64,000 nt of DNA. Origin: a virus. Within the stretch, counting starts at the first letter, position 1. Each line of letters opens with the position of its first letter. Location: positions 26,507 through 90,506 of the IMG/VR virus record IMGVR_UViG_3300046706_000011. One strand, written 5' to 3'. The notes under the pieces were generated by a model, which saw nothing but the letters and a program-made list of their open reading frames with translations, was not told the origin of the DNA and searched no databases. Positions 8,241 to 15,531 of the stretch are shown piece after piece. Both the position numbers and the translations under genes were made by a program.

Positions 8241-8951
8241 ATGGGCATGCCGAAGATCGTCACGCTGTTGACCAACCGCCTGCGCCTGGACCGCCCCCGG
8301 CGCGTCTTCTCGGTGCGCGCCGACGAAGTCCGCTCGACCCGCAGCGTCGGGCGGATGTGGATGGCGGCGGGCCTCGTGTTCGCCTACCTCTACGTGGACG
8401 AGCGCCATGCGCACCAGGAAACCCTGTCGCGGGCGCAACCCGTGCTGGTGTCGGTCCTGGGGCCGGACAGCCGCCCGGTGGCGACGTTCGCCGCGGACCA
8501 CATGGCGGACGACGGATGGGTCTCGGTCGCCAAGGCGGTCGCGGCGCAGCACGTCGTCCGGATGCGCGAGATGACGAACCCGATCGACGTGTCGCTGGCC
8601 CGGCTGGACGAAGGGCGGTACTTCGTGAAAGACGCCGCCGCCGCGAAATACGCGCGCTTCGTCGGCTCGCACCCCTACGACGACCTGGCGAAGCGCCGCC
8701 TGAACCGCCAGGTCCGGCTGGAGGAGGTCGGGCCGTCGCTGGAGTCCAGCCAGTCCCCGTCGTCCCGGCGGCTGCGGGTCATCGTCCAGTGGCCGGAGCG
8801 GACCTGGAGCGGGACCAAGCTGGAGCAGCAGGCGACGCGCGTCGGCTGGGTGGACGTCGAGCGGGTGGACCGCGTGCCGCCGGATTACCGGAAGGCCAAC
8901 CCGCTGGGGATCTTCGTGGTCGATTACGACACGGACACGCCCACGGGCTGA
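8241..8951 (+). CDS. trbF: TrbF/VirB8 inner-membrane assembly protein
   Basis: A 236-residue bitopic protein with a cytoplasmic N-terminus, one membrane segment (about 36-50, RMWMAAGLVFAYLYV) and a periplasmic domain of about 180 residues. This matches TrbF/VirB8, the scaffold of the inner-membrane complex. The RRLRVIVQWPERTW strand region fits the NTF2-like periplasmic fold of VirB8. The ATG follows the trbL stop by two bases. Downstream is the promoter-like gap at 8952-8987. Confidence 0.85.
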   Translation: MGMPKIVTLLTNRLRLDRPRRVFSVRADEVRSTRSVGRMWMAAGLVFAYLYVDERHAHQETLSRAQPVLVSVLGPDSRPVATFAADHMADDGWVSVAKAVAAQHVVRMREMTNPIDVSLARLDEGRYFVKDAAAAKYARFVGSHPYDDLAKRRLNRQVRLEEVGPSLESSQSPSSRRLRVIVQWPERTWSGTKLEQQATRVGWVDVERVDRVPPDYRKANPLGIFVVDYDTDTPTG

Positions 8952-8987
8952 TTGCGCCGGCCCGCTGAGCGGGCTATAATGTACTAC
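8952..8987 (+). promoter_or_regulatory. sigma70-like promoter with operator site 3 ahead of trbG
   Basis: TTGCGC (8952-8957), a 17-base spacer and a perfect TATAAT (8975-8980) form the best promoter seen in the window. The spacer contains the inverted repeat GCCCGC-TGA-GCGGGC (8961-8975). The 17-bp motif GGGCTATAATGTACTAC occupies 8971-8987. It would give trbG and trbI their own regulated transcript. Confidence 0.7.
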
Positions 8988-9009
8988 ACTTTCAAAGGCG
9001 GGACGGAAC

Positions 9010-10020
9010 GTGAAGAAACCCCTGGTTCTGATGACGGCCGGGTTGCTCGGGGCCTGCGCGTCGGGCTCGACCGCGCCGCCGCCGCTGGTGACCTACGTCC
9101 CGGCGATCCCGATCCCCCTGGCCCAGCCGGCGGCCCAGGCGGGCGCGGCGGGACCCCCGGCGACCCTGGTGAACCCCATCCCGACCCCGGAGCCGACCCG
9201 CTACAAGAGCCACGAGGCGGCGACGGCGGCGGCATCGCGCGCGGCGGTCGTCGATGCCCGCAGCGGGACGTTCGAGGGCGAGACCCTGAACTACCTGTAC
9301 CGGACGGGGCAGCGGTACAAGCTGGTGCTCGACGCGCCGAGCCACGAGGAATGGCAGGACGCCGGGGTGACCCAACTGTTCCTGGGACCGGGCGACGGGT
9401 CCGAGCCGGGGGTCTTCTTCGACGATCCGACGTGGTTCACGCAGGAGAAGCTGGCGAGCGGGATCGACCAGACCTCGATGCGGGCCAAGCGGGACCGGGC
9501 CCGGCAGGTCAGCGACGGCAAGTACCAGACCATCGTGACCCTCAAGTGCTGGAAGCCGGGCGCGGTGACGAACGCCTCGGTCACGACGCCGCAGCGCCCA
9601 TACCTGCTCCGGCTCCACTGCGCGACGCGCAAGGGGACCGGGGGCTACAACGCCACGGTCCAGTTCACCAGCGTCGGGGAGCAGGGCGTGCCCCCGGCCG
9701 AGGCCTTCGCGTCGGCCGAGGCGCCTGTCCCGGCCGGGTCGGGCCCGGTCGTGAAGGACACGGGCTACGCCGTGAGCGGTCCCGCCGAGTTCCGGCCGAG
9801 GGAATGGGCGGCGTGGAACGACGGGGCGGACACCCACGTCCGCCCGCCGGACTCGATACGGACCCGTCCGGTCCCGATGCTGCCGCCCGCGTCGCAGTTC
9901 GGCGTGGACCCGCAGACCGGCGAGTATTTCATCCGGGGGCTGCCGGCCGAGATCCGGTTCCCGTGGGGGCCGGAGCAACAGGTCGTCGTGAGAAGGACCA
10001 CCCAGGGAGAACCGCCGTGA
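9010..10020 (+). CDS. trbG: TrbG/VirB9 outer-membrane complex protein
   Basis: A 336-residue lipoprotein from GTG 9010, with the signal LVLMTAGLLGACAS (lipobox cysteine at about residue 17). A proline-rich linker and a beta-rich domain follow. VirB9/TrbG proteins line the periplasmic and outer-membrane core of the secretion channel with VirB10. VirB9 itself is not normally a lipoprotein, but many TrbG homologues have an N-terminal lipobox, and here it may substitute for a separate VirB7. The C-terminal Tyr-Phe-Ile-Arg-Gly stretch (DPQTGEYFIRGLPAEIRF) resembles the family's VirB7-binding region. The stop overlaps trbI. Confidence 0.8.
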   Translation: MKKPLVLMTAGLLGACASGSTAPPPLVTYVPAIPIPLAQPAAQAGAAGPPATLVNPIPTPEPTRYKSHEAATAAASRAAVVDARSGTFEGETLNYLYRTGQRYKLVLDAPSHEEWQDAGVTQLFLGPGDGSEPGVFFDDPTWFTQEKLASGIDQTSMRAKRDRARQVSDGKYQTIVTLKCWKPGAVTNASVTTPQRPYLLRLHCATRKGTGGYNATVQFTSVGEQGVPPAEAFASAEAPVPAGSGPVVKDTGYAVSGPAEFRPREWAAWNDGADTHVRPPDSIRTRPVPMLPPASQFGVDPQTGEYFIRGLPAEIRFPWGPEQQVVVRRTTQGEPP

Positions 10021-11288
10021 ACGACACCGACAGGGAAGACGCCGTGACCAAGGGCTCGGCACCGCTGGAGCGCCGGAAGCGGGGCGGGTGGGGCAGCGTG
10101 GTCAACCTGAAGGGGGTCGGCCTGATCGGGGCCGTCCTCGCCACCGGAGGCGTGGGCCTGTGGGCGGCCTGGGGCGTCCACGGGGAGGAGGAGCCGAAGA
10201 CGGTGGAAGCGAAGATCAATTCCGTGCCGTTCAACGCGGCGACCGCCCGTCCGATGCTGCCGCCCCCGATGGCGACCTCGGCGGAACCGGGGGCGTTGCC
10301 CCCCGCCGCCGGCCGCCCGGAGGACCGAGGGGGAGGGCGCGCGCCGCCGCCGCCCAAGCCGCCGCCGCCGCCCGTCCCGCGCCAGAACCGCCCGAAGTCC
10401 CTGGTGGCGGCGCCGGGGAACTGGGGGTCCGGGGCCACGCAGGCGACGGCGGTCTCACAGGCCCAGGCCGGGCGGGCGCGGGGTCGAGGCATGGACGACG
10501 ACGGGAACGACGACGGGGCCGCGATGGGATATTCCGGCGACGGCGAGGGAATGGACGACGGGGACGGTCACGGCGGCAGCCTGCGGTCCGAGCGGCGGCC
10601 AAGCGCCCCGGAGCGCGGGCGGGCCGGAAAGGAGCGGTTCTTCCGGGGCGAAGGGATGGGCGGGACGGCGCTCGACGTCCCCGGCGAGCTTCTTCCCGAG
10701 GTGGGCGGCTGCGTCCTGAAATCGGAGGAGTTCATCCCGGTCCAGGCCGAGCGGTTCACCAGCACCGCGCTGCCGGGCCGCATCCGGGTCCGCATCCCGC
10801 AGCCGGTCATGGGCCAGCACTTCCTCGGGAACGGGCGGGTCGAGGCGTGCGAGGCGATCCCGGCGTTCTCGACGATGTCGCTGGCGATCAACACGGCCGG
10901 GACGGCGCGCGGCGACACGCGGGTCCAGGCCTGCGCGCTGCGCCTGGACCTGAACGGCGGGGGGCGGCGGGTCCTGGGTTGCCAGCCGTCCCACGGCGGG
11001 GATGGGGCCGGCGGCATCGAGGCCGGGGTGGACTACGACCTGACCGGCCTGGGGGCGGCGATCCTGCTCGATGCGACGATGTCGGTCATAAATTCGCTCG
11101 GGGACCTGATCGCGGGCATTCCGGGCATCGCGCTCCAGGTCGGCGGCGAGCGGGTGGGTGCGATGGGAGACGAGATCATCCGGCAGGAGTTCGAGCGCCC
11201 CCCGACACTAACGATAGAGGCTGGTGCGTTGTTCGGAATTCAGCTAAATGCTGACCTGTCAATGCCACTGCGCAGGCGAGTCCGCTGA
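10017..11288 (+). CDS. trbI: TrbI/VirB10 energy-sensing channel protein
   Basis: A 423-residue protein from a GTG overlapping the trbG stop. It has a short cytoplasmic N-terminus and one membrane helix (about 30-52, VGLIGAVLATGGVGLWAAWG). A long proline-rich periplasmic region (PPPPKPPPPPVPRQ) follows, then a C-terminal beta-barrel domain ending FERPPTLTIEAGALFGIQLN and DLSMPL. These are hallmarks of VirB10/TrbI, which spans both membranes and couples ATPase activity to the outer pore. It closes the canonical trb gene order; the next gene starts immediately after the stop. Confidence 0.93.
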   Translation: MNDTDREDAVTKGSAPLERRKRGGWGSVVNLKGVGLIGAVLATGGVGLWAAWGVHGEEEPKTVEAKINSVPFNAATARPMLPPPMATSAEPGALPPAAGRPEDRGGGRAPPPPKPPPPPVPRQNRPKSLVAAPGNWGSGATQATAVSQAQAGRARGRGMDDDGNDDGAAMGYSGDGEGMDDGDGHGGSLRSERRPSAPERGRAGKERFFRGEGMGGTALDVPGELLPEVGGCVLKSEEFIPVQAERFTSTALPGRIRVRIPQPVMGQHFLGNGRVEACEAIPAFSTMSLAINTAGTARGDTRVQACALRLDLNGGGRRVLGCQPSHGGDGAGGIEAGVDYDLTGLGAAILLDATMSVINSLGDLIAGIPGIALQVGGERVGAMGDEIIRQEFERPPTLTIEAGALFGIQLNADLSMPLRRRVR

Positions 11289-11636
11289 ATGCCCCGGAGA
11301 ACCGGAAAGATCACCGCCGATACGTCGTTCACGGGATTGCCGAGGGAGATGATCGACGCCGCCCTTGAGATTGCGGACAAGGAGTGGACCTACCCGAAAT
11401 ATGTATACGCGGACGCCATCCAGGAGTTGATCGACCGGCTGGACCGGGGCGAGGTGATCCAATGGCCCGCGTCTCGACCGAACACGGGGAAGAGGCCCTA
11501 CCATGTCCGGATCGATGTCGGGCTGATCAATCGGCTTCGTGAGACGTGCGAGAAACACAACGTCCGAAAGAACATCTTCTTCCTGGTTGCGCTGCGGGAG
11601 CACCTGAACCGCAACGGGTACCGCTTCGAGACTTGA
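11289..11636 (+). CDS. ribbon-helix-helix-like protein closing the transfer operon
   Basis: A 115-residue basic protein whose ATG directly follows the trbI stop. The C-terminal part YHVRIDVGLINRLRETCEK plus FLVALREHLNR reads as strand-helix-helix, the ribbon-helix-helix pattern. A first similar pattern (TSFTGLPREMIDAALEIADK) precedes it. It may be the regulator acting on the four 17-bp operator-like sites of the locus, or a relaxosome component. Many Trb loci in integrative elements end with a small extra gene here (a DUF2274-type protein), but I cannot show homology to that family. Confidence 0.7.
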   Translation: MPRRTGKITADTSFTGLPREMIDAALEIADKEWTYPKYVYADAIQELIDRLDRGEVIQWPASRPNTGKRPYHVRIDVGLINRLRETCEKHNVRKNIFFLVALREHLNRNGYRFET

Positions 11637-11661
11637 CCGGGACCGGTCGCCCCTGAGCGGT

Positions 11662-11877
11662 TCAGCCCGGCCCGGGGCGGACCGCGAGACGGCGTCGGAT
11701 GCGGCGGGGGGGCCGGTTCTCCCACCGGTCGAGCCAGCCGTCCACCGCGACGCCGACCCGGAAGGACAGCAGGCACACCAGCGCCGCCATGCCGGCGTCG
11801 ATGCCGGGCCTCAGGGACGGATCGACCTTCCAGGCCGTGCCGGCGACGGCGAGGGCGAACACCAAGACCAAATACAT
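11662..11877 (-). CDS. small membrane protein, divergently transcribed
   Basis: A 71-residue protein. ATG at 11877 is preceded by TAGGAGAG at good spacing, the best evidence that it is real. The N-terminus MYLVLVFALAVAGTAW and the segment GMAALVCLLSFRVGVAV make two membrane helices, with a basic tail (PPRRIRRRL). It converges with the gene ending at 11636 and diverges from the regulatory region to its right. Function unknown. Confidence 0.65.
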   Translation of the reverse strand: MYLVLVFALAVAGTAWKVDPSLRPGIDAGMAALVCLLSFRVGVAVDGWLDRWENRPPRRIRRRLAVRPGPG

Positions 11878-11888
11878 AACGGCTCTCC

Positions 11889-11944
11889 TAAGGTCATATA
11901 TCGAACGTTTGCGGTGGCGTTCAAACTGGAGTACAATGTAACCC
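11889..11944. promoter_or_regulatory. divergent promoter region with inverted operator site 4
   Basis: On the + strand TTGCGG (11909-11914), 17 bases, then TACAAT (11932-11937) make a good sigma70 promoter for the genes to the right. On the - strand TTGAAC, 18 bases and TATATG precede the small membrane gene at 11877. The 17-bp trb motif lies here in reverse orientation at 11928-11944 (reading GGGTTACATTGTACTCC on the - strand). It therefore spans the + promoter's -10 box. Confidence 0.55.
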
Positions 11945-11983
11945 ACGGCGGGCCGGCGGGCGAACGAAATCCCTCGCGCAGGG

Positions 11984-12169
11984 GTGGACACAAAGTTGCC
12001 GCATTTGCTAAGGGAAGACGGATCGGAAGAATATTCGGTGACGGAGGAAGAAATGGTCCTGAATGGACGCCAATTGAGAAGACTTTTCAACACAGACGGT
12101 ATAGTTGGAAACCTGTCCGGACCGGGCGAATTCAGGACCGGGAACCTCGGAGGCCTGCGGCATGGCTGA
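11984..12169 (+). CDS. possible short leader gene
   Basis: An open frame of 61 residues from GTG 11984, or 38 residues from ATG 12053. The latter is preceded by GGAGGAAG five bases away, so it is the better start. It lies in the AT-richer stretch after the promoter and overlaps the next gene by eight bases. No similarity is recognised; it may be a translated leader rather than a functional protein. Confidence 0.3.
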   Translation: MDTKLPHLLREDGSEEYSVTEEEMVLNGRQLRRLFNTDGIVGNLSGPGEFRTGNLGGLRHG

Positions 12170-12851
12170 CGACGCGCCGGGAGGCGACCCGTTCGAGGAC
12201 GGCGACGACGGGGGGTACATCCGGATCGAGGGCAGGGTCCCCAGCGTGGAGGACCGCGAGAAGATCGGGGCGGCGGCGGCGGCCATGGGAATGAGCAAGT
12301 GGCGCTTCGTCGGCCTCGCGGCGCTGGAACGGGCGACCGGGACGAGCCTGGACCCGGCCCGCCTTGAGCACGTCCTGGCGATCCAGGAATACGTCGAGGT
12401 CACCGGCCGAGCGCTGGTCCGGGGACTTGATGCCGTCCGGCGCGAGCTGGCGCTGTCCTCGACCGTCAGCGCCGGGCAGCACGACAAGATCCACGTCCGG
12501 CTGGGGCGGGCGCTGGACGCGCTTGAGGACGCGCGCCAACAGCTCGACGCATCGATGGCCGCGCACGCCCGCACCCAGGAGCTGCTTCTCGGGAAGGAGA
12601 CCCTGGTCGCGAAGCAGGCGCAGCACAACGGCGACCTGCTGGAGATCCTGCTGGAACGCCTGCCGAAGGCTGGCATCCCCGAGGCGGGGGGGCGGTATTC
12701 CTCGGCGCTGGCATCCACCGCCAGCCGCTTGGCGGAGCTCGTGAAGCAGTCGGACGGGAACTTCCGGCCTGCCTCGGCGGCGAGGTCGGACGACGGGGCC
12801 GACGGGTGCGTGGGTTGCCCGATGGCGACGCTGTCAACAACCGCCAGCTAA
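12162..12851 (+). CDS. RHH-plus-coiled-coil protein, possible relaxosome or partition accessory
   Basis: A 229-residue protein from ATG 12162 with GGAGG ten bases upstream; earlier in-frame codons lack this. The N-terminus is acidic. Residues about 25-60 (RVPSVEDREKIGAAAAAMGMSKWRFVG..) resemble a helix-turn or ribbon-helix DNA-binding module. Residues 70-190 are long amphipathic helices (DALEDARQQLDASMAAHARTQ). The layout recalls the small protein at 180-554, enlarged. Candidates are a MobC-like relaxosome protein or a partition accessory factor; nothing seen settles it. A CxxC pair (GCVGCP) lies near the C-terminus. Confidence 0.7.
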   Translation: MADDAPGGDPFEDGDDGGYIRIEGRVPSVEDREKIGAAAAAMGMSKWRFVGLAALERATGTSLDPARLEHVLAIQEYVEVTGRALVRGLDAVRRELALSSTVSAGQHDKIHVRLGRALDALEDARQQLDASMAAHARTQELLLGKETLVAKQAQHNGDLLEILLERLPKAGIPEAGGRYSSALASTASRLAELVKQSDGNFRPASAARSDDGADGCVGCPMATLSTTAS

Positions 12852-12910
12852 AGCAGGCGGCTTGTGAACTGAACCGTCGCGCACCTTTGCGCACAAATTA
12901 GAAGGCAGCC

Positions 12911-13543
12911 ATGGAAGACATCGCCCAAGAAAAGAAGCCGAGGCGGGGCCGGCGTCGGGGCCGCGTGGCCGACCCTGGGGGTCCGGGGGACGATGCCAAG
13001 ACCACGCAGACCACGACGATGCCGCGCTCCTTCTACTACGGCTTCGTCGTGCCCTACCTCGCCAAGAGGGCCGAGGCGGGGCTGCCGTCCACTTGGAACT
13101 GGCTGTCGATCGAGGCCGTGAGGCAGTTCATCGAGGACGACGACGGGGAGCCGGGGCCGGCTCCCGAGGCCGTCCACAACACGGACCGGCGGTTCGCGAC
13201 CCTGGAGCACGGCGGCGTGGCGCGCACGGTCTCGGAGTGGTCCAAGGTCCGGGGCATCCCCCGCCAGAAGATCCTCGCCCGGATGTCCCGGGGCTGGACC
13301 AGCGCCCAGGTGCTCGGCCTGGAGGAGGCGCCGACCCAGGCGAGGACGCTCACCGTCAACGGGGAGCGGGGCACCCTCGCGCACTGGACGAGCCGGTATC
13401 CGGTCAGTGCCGATCAGGTCAAGTATCGGCTCCGGCACGGCTGGAGCGACGAGGACGCGGTCCTGACGCCCCCCGGCGAACCCAGGGGGACGCGGGCGGC
13501 GTGGTCGCCGGCCGACATCAAGGCCTCCGGGGACGGCGCCTAG
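12911..13543 (+). CDS. protein with two helix-turn-helix-like repeats
   Basis: A 210-residue protein, ATG 12911 preceded by GAAGG. A very basic N-terminus (KKPRRGRRRGR) leads to a helical middle part. Two copies of a pattern seen in phage-associated proteins follow: VSEWSKVRGIPRQKILARMSRGWTSAQVLG and AHWTSRYPVSADQVKYRLRHGWSDEDAVL. This W..(R/Y)....I..R...GWS.E.AL repeat often accompanies HNH endonucleases and is presumed to bind DNA. No nuclease motif is present here. The gene ends tail-to-tail with the lysis genes, four bases overlapping. Confidence 0.75.
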   Translation: MEDIAQEKKPRRGRRRGRVADPGGPGDDAKTTQTTTMPRSFYYGFVVPYLAKRAEAGLPSTWNWLSIEAVRQFIEDDDGEPGPAPEAVHNTDRRFATLEHGGVARTVSEWSKVRGIPRQKILARMSRGWTSAQVLGLEEAPTQARTLTVNGERGTLAHWTSRYPVSADQVKYRLRHGWSDEDAVLTPPGEPRGTRAAWSPADIKASGDGA

Positions 13544-13749
13544 TCGTCCGAGTTCAGGATGCGGGTGTTCTCCTCGATCCGGCGCGTGAACCGCTCAAGG
13601 TCCTTCGCGGTGGGCTGGCGCCCCTCCTCCTGCATCGTCTCCAGTTCCCGCCGCCATTCGTCGTAGGAGCGCTTCGCGTGCGGGTAGGCCTTCAGCGCGG
13701 CGATGGTCAGGTCCATGGCGCCGAGGATCAGGGCGACGGGGACGGTCAT
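13540..13749 (-). CDS. small membrane-associated protein ending the lysis group
   Basis: A 69-residue protein whose ATG overlaps the stop of the upstream lipoprotein gene. A short hydrophobic N-terminus (MTVPVALILGAMDLTIAALK) precedes a charged helical tail (SYDEWRRELETMQEEG). Similar small phage proteins sit beside lysozyme genes, where holin or spanin-related roles are possible. The sequence alone does not identify it. Confidence 0.65.
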   Translation of the reverse strand: MTVPVALILGAMDLTIAALKAYPHAKRSYDEWRRELETMQEEGRQPTAKDLERFTRRIEENTRILNSDD

Positions 13750-14207
13750 GGGGCGGGTTCCTTCTCCGGGCCGTTCTCCGGGCCGTCCTCCAGGTCGGCG
13801 ACGACCTTGGCCTCCAGGTCGGCGCGCAGGCTGTCCAGCTCCTCGGTCACGCTCGCCAGGAAAGCGTCGTCGCCCTGGTCGAGCGCCATGTCCCCGAGTT
13901 CCTTCCAGCCGAGCGCCTCGTCGTTGACGCCCCTCAGGTCCAGGACGACCGCCCGGCACCGGGACTGGAGGGCCTTGGGCTTGCGCGAGCAGTCGCGCCG
14001 GTACTCCGCCGCGGCGGCGAGGGCGGCGTCGTAGGCGGCGACCGCCGTGTACCACGACTCGCGCGGGGTCCGCGGGGCCGGCGGGGCGGCGGCGCAGCCG
14101 GCCACCAGCAGGAAGACGGCGCAGGCGACGGCCAGGGCGAGCAGCGCCCACGGGGCGCTTCGGTCGGGCTCTCTCACGGGGGCCTCCGGGTTCGGGCGGG
14201 ACGGCAT
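13746..14207 (-). CDS. lipoprotein beside the muralytic gene, possible o-spanin-like
   Basis: A 153-residue lipoprotein. The hydrophobic segment WALLALAVACAVFLLVAGCAAAP gives a lipobox with Cys at about residue 38. An alanine-rich helical domain with a Cys pair (RDCSRKPKALQSRCR) and an acidic C-terminus follow. The ATG overlaps the stop of the muralytic gene by one base. Location in the lysis block makes an outer-membrane spanin-like function possible, though it lacks the short proline-rich form of classical Rz1. Confidence 0.65.
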   Translation of the reverse strand: MPSRPNPEAPVREPDRSAPWALLALAVACAVFLLVAGCAAAPPAPRTPRESWYTAVAAYDAALAAAAEYRRDCSRKPKALQSRCRAVVLDLRGVNDEALGWKELGDMALDQGDDAFLASVTEELDSLRADLEAKVVADLEDGPENGPEKEPAP

Positions 14208-15022
14208 CAATACTCCGGATAGTCCGGGTAGGCCGGGCGAGGCGGCGGGTACGGCGACCGGTTGCGCGTGAAGTAGGCCGCGAGGTAGGCGGTGCCGGTG
14301 GACGCGAGGGACGCGAAGAAGATCGCGGTCTCGGCGTCCATGGGGGTCTCGGGCATCCACTTGTCCCACAGGGCCTTGGCGACCCACGCGACCGGGACGC
14401 CCGCGAGGCCGCCCAGCGGGATGGCCTTGACCTTGCGCGTGGGCTCCGACGACGGCTGGTCCACGAGCGGCGGGACCGGGCGCTCCCCGGTCACGGGGTC
14501 CGATGCGGCCACGGCCGGTGACGGTGAGGGGGCCGGGGCCGGCACCCCGGGGACCGGCCGCGGGGCGGGGCGGGGCGGGGCCTCGTTCGACCCGCCGTAG
14601 GCCGCGTTGACCGCCGTCAGGATGGTCTCGTTGTCGTAGGGCACCGACCCGCACTCGACGCGGATCATCGCCGTGACGAGGGCGGCGAGCACGGACGGGT
14701 TCTCCAGGTCGAGCGCGTCCTCGGCGGCGACGCCGAGCGCCGCGCAGACGCTGGAGACGTAGGCCCCGGTGTCGTTGTCGTCCTCCGGCGGCGCCCACCG
14801 GGAGACGATGCCCTGGACGGTGCACAGCTTGTATTTCCGGTGGTAGGTCAGCAGGTTCCGGGCGCCGGCCCGGATGCCGTGGTGCGCATCGACGAAGGAC
14901 AGGAACTCGGCGTCGGCCTGGACCGGGGAGAGACCCTGCCAGCGGTCGGATGACTTCCTCAGGTTGAGCGGGTTCTGATTCCTTATACCCCTAGGGATGC
15001 CCTTGGTCTGGTATGCTTTCAA
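14207..15022 (-). CDS. P5-type phage lysozyme/transglycosylase-like protein with C-terminal membrane segment
   Basis: A 271-residue protein. The N-terminal domain has the signature of phage structural lytic proteins of the P5 type: GIRNQNPLNLR, DAEFLSF, GIRAGARNLLTYHRKY, TVQGIVSRWAPP, DNDTGAYVSSV. A proline-rich linker follows at about 160-200. The C-terminus (about 215-262, GGLAGVPVAWVAKALW and AIFFASLASTGTAYLAAYF) is hydrophobic and probably membrane-spanning, an unusual enzyme/membrane fusion. I chose TTG 15022, which has GGAGG eight bases upstream. It may be the endolysin or a virion-associated muralytic enzyme. Confidence 0.8.
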   Translation of the reverse strand: MKAYQTKGIPRGIRNQNPLNLRKSSDRWQGLSPVQADAEFLSFVDAHHGIRAGARNLLTYHRKYKLCTVQGIVSRWAPPEDDNDTGAYVSSVCAALGVAAEDALDLENPSVLAALVTAMIRVECGSVPYDNETILTAVNAAYGGSNEAPPRPAPRPVPGVPAPAPSPSPAVAASDPVTGERPVPPLVDQPSSEPTRKVKAIPLGGLAGVPVAWVAKALWDKWMPETPMDAETAIFFASLASTGTAYLAAYFTRNRSPYPPPRPAYPDYPEY

Positions 15023-15531
15023 CGGACGTACCTCCGGAGCCCGATGCCGTCCGCCCTTCGGTCGATGAGGAAGGGCACGTCGGGCGGGTCCACGATGATG
15101 GGGAAGATCCTTTGCAGCGGGTTGCACGCGAAGGTCATGCGGATGCGGTAGGCTCCCGCGCCGTCATGGAGGTCGGGGGGCACCGGGATCGAGACCCGCC
15201 ACGTCATGACCTTCCCGATGTTGGACGCGGGCTCGGGCGGGTGGACGGCGCTCGCGAGCTGCGTGATGTAGCCGTCGATGATCCACCGGTAGGAGAAGCC
15301 GTCGCACAGCCTGAGGCGCCGGCCCGTCCACTCGACCAGGACCGTGGCGGCGCCGTCGTCGCGGACATCGACCGAGATGGCGCGGCCCACCATGTTCTCG
15401 ATGGGGGGCTCGTCGTCGGCGGCCCAGGCCGCGAACAGCACCGCCAGCCCCGCGAGGGCGGCGAACAGCAGCGGGGCGAGGACCTGGAACCGGCGTTCCG
15501 CGTACCCGATGCCCCTGGGACAAGCGGTCAT
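15019..15531 (-). CDS. membrane-anchored protein, paralogue 1 of a tandem pair
   Basis: A 170-residue protein with one N-terminal membrane segment (about 20-42, VLAPLLFAALAGLAVLFAAWAA) and a beta-rich outer domain. It shares RWIIDGYIT, the paired Cys context and CNPLQRIFPIIVDPPDVPF with the next gene; these stretches are almost identical at DNA level too (about 15075-15125 against 15558-15606). The start overlaps the paralogue's stop (ATGA). Lysis-block position suggests a membrane function, but I do not recognise the family. Confidence 0.75.
   Translation of the reverse strand: MTACPRGIGYAERRFQVLAPLLFAALAGLAVLFAAWAADDEPPIENMVGRAISVDVRDDGAATVLVEWTGRRLRLCDGFSYRWIIDGYITQLASAVHPPEPASNIGKVMTWRVSIPVPPDLHDGAGAYRIRMTFACNPLQRIFPIIVDPPDVPFLIDRRADGIGLRRYVR

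Noticed and set aside
11289-11636. Possible DUF2274 protein, common after trbI
   Set aside because: Position fits, but the residues I can read look like ribbon-helix-helix and I could not match the family, so it was left unnamed.
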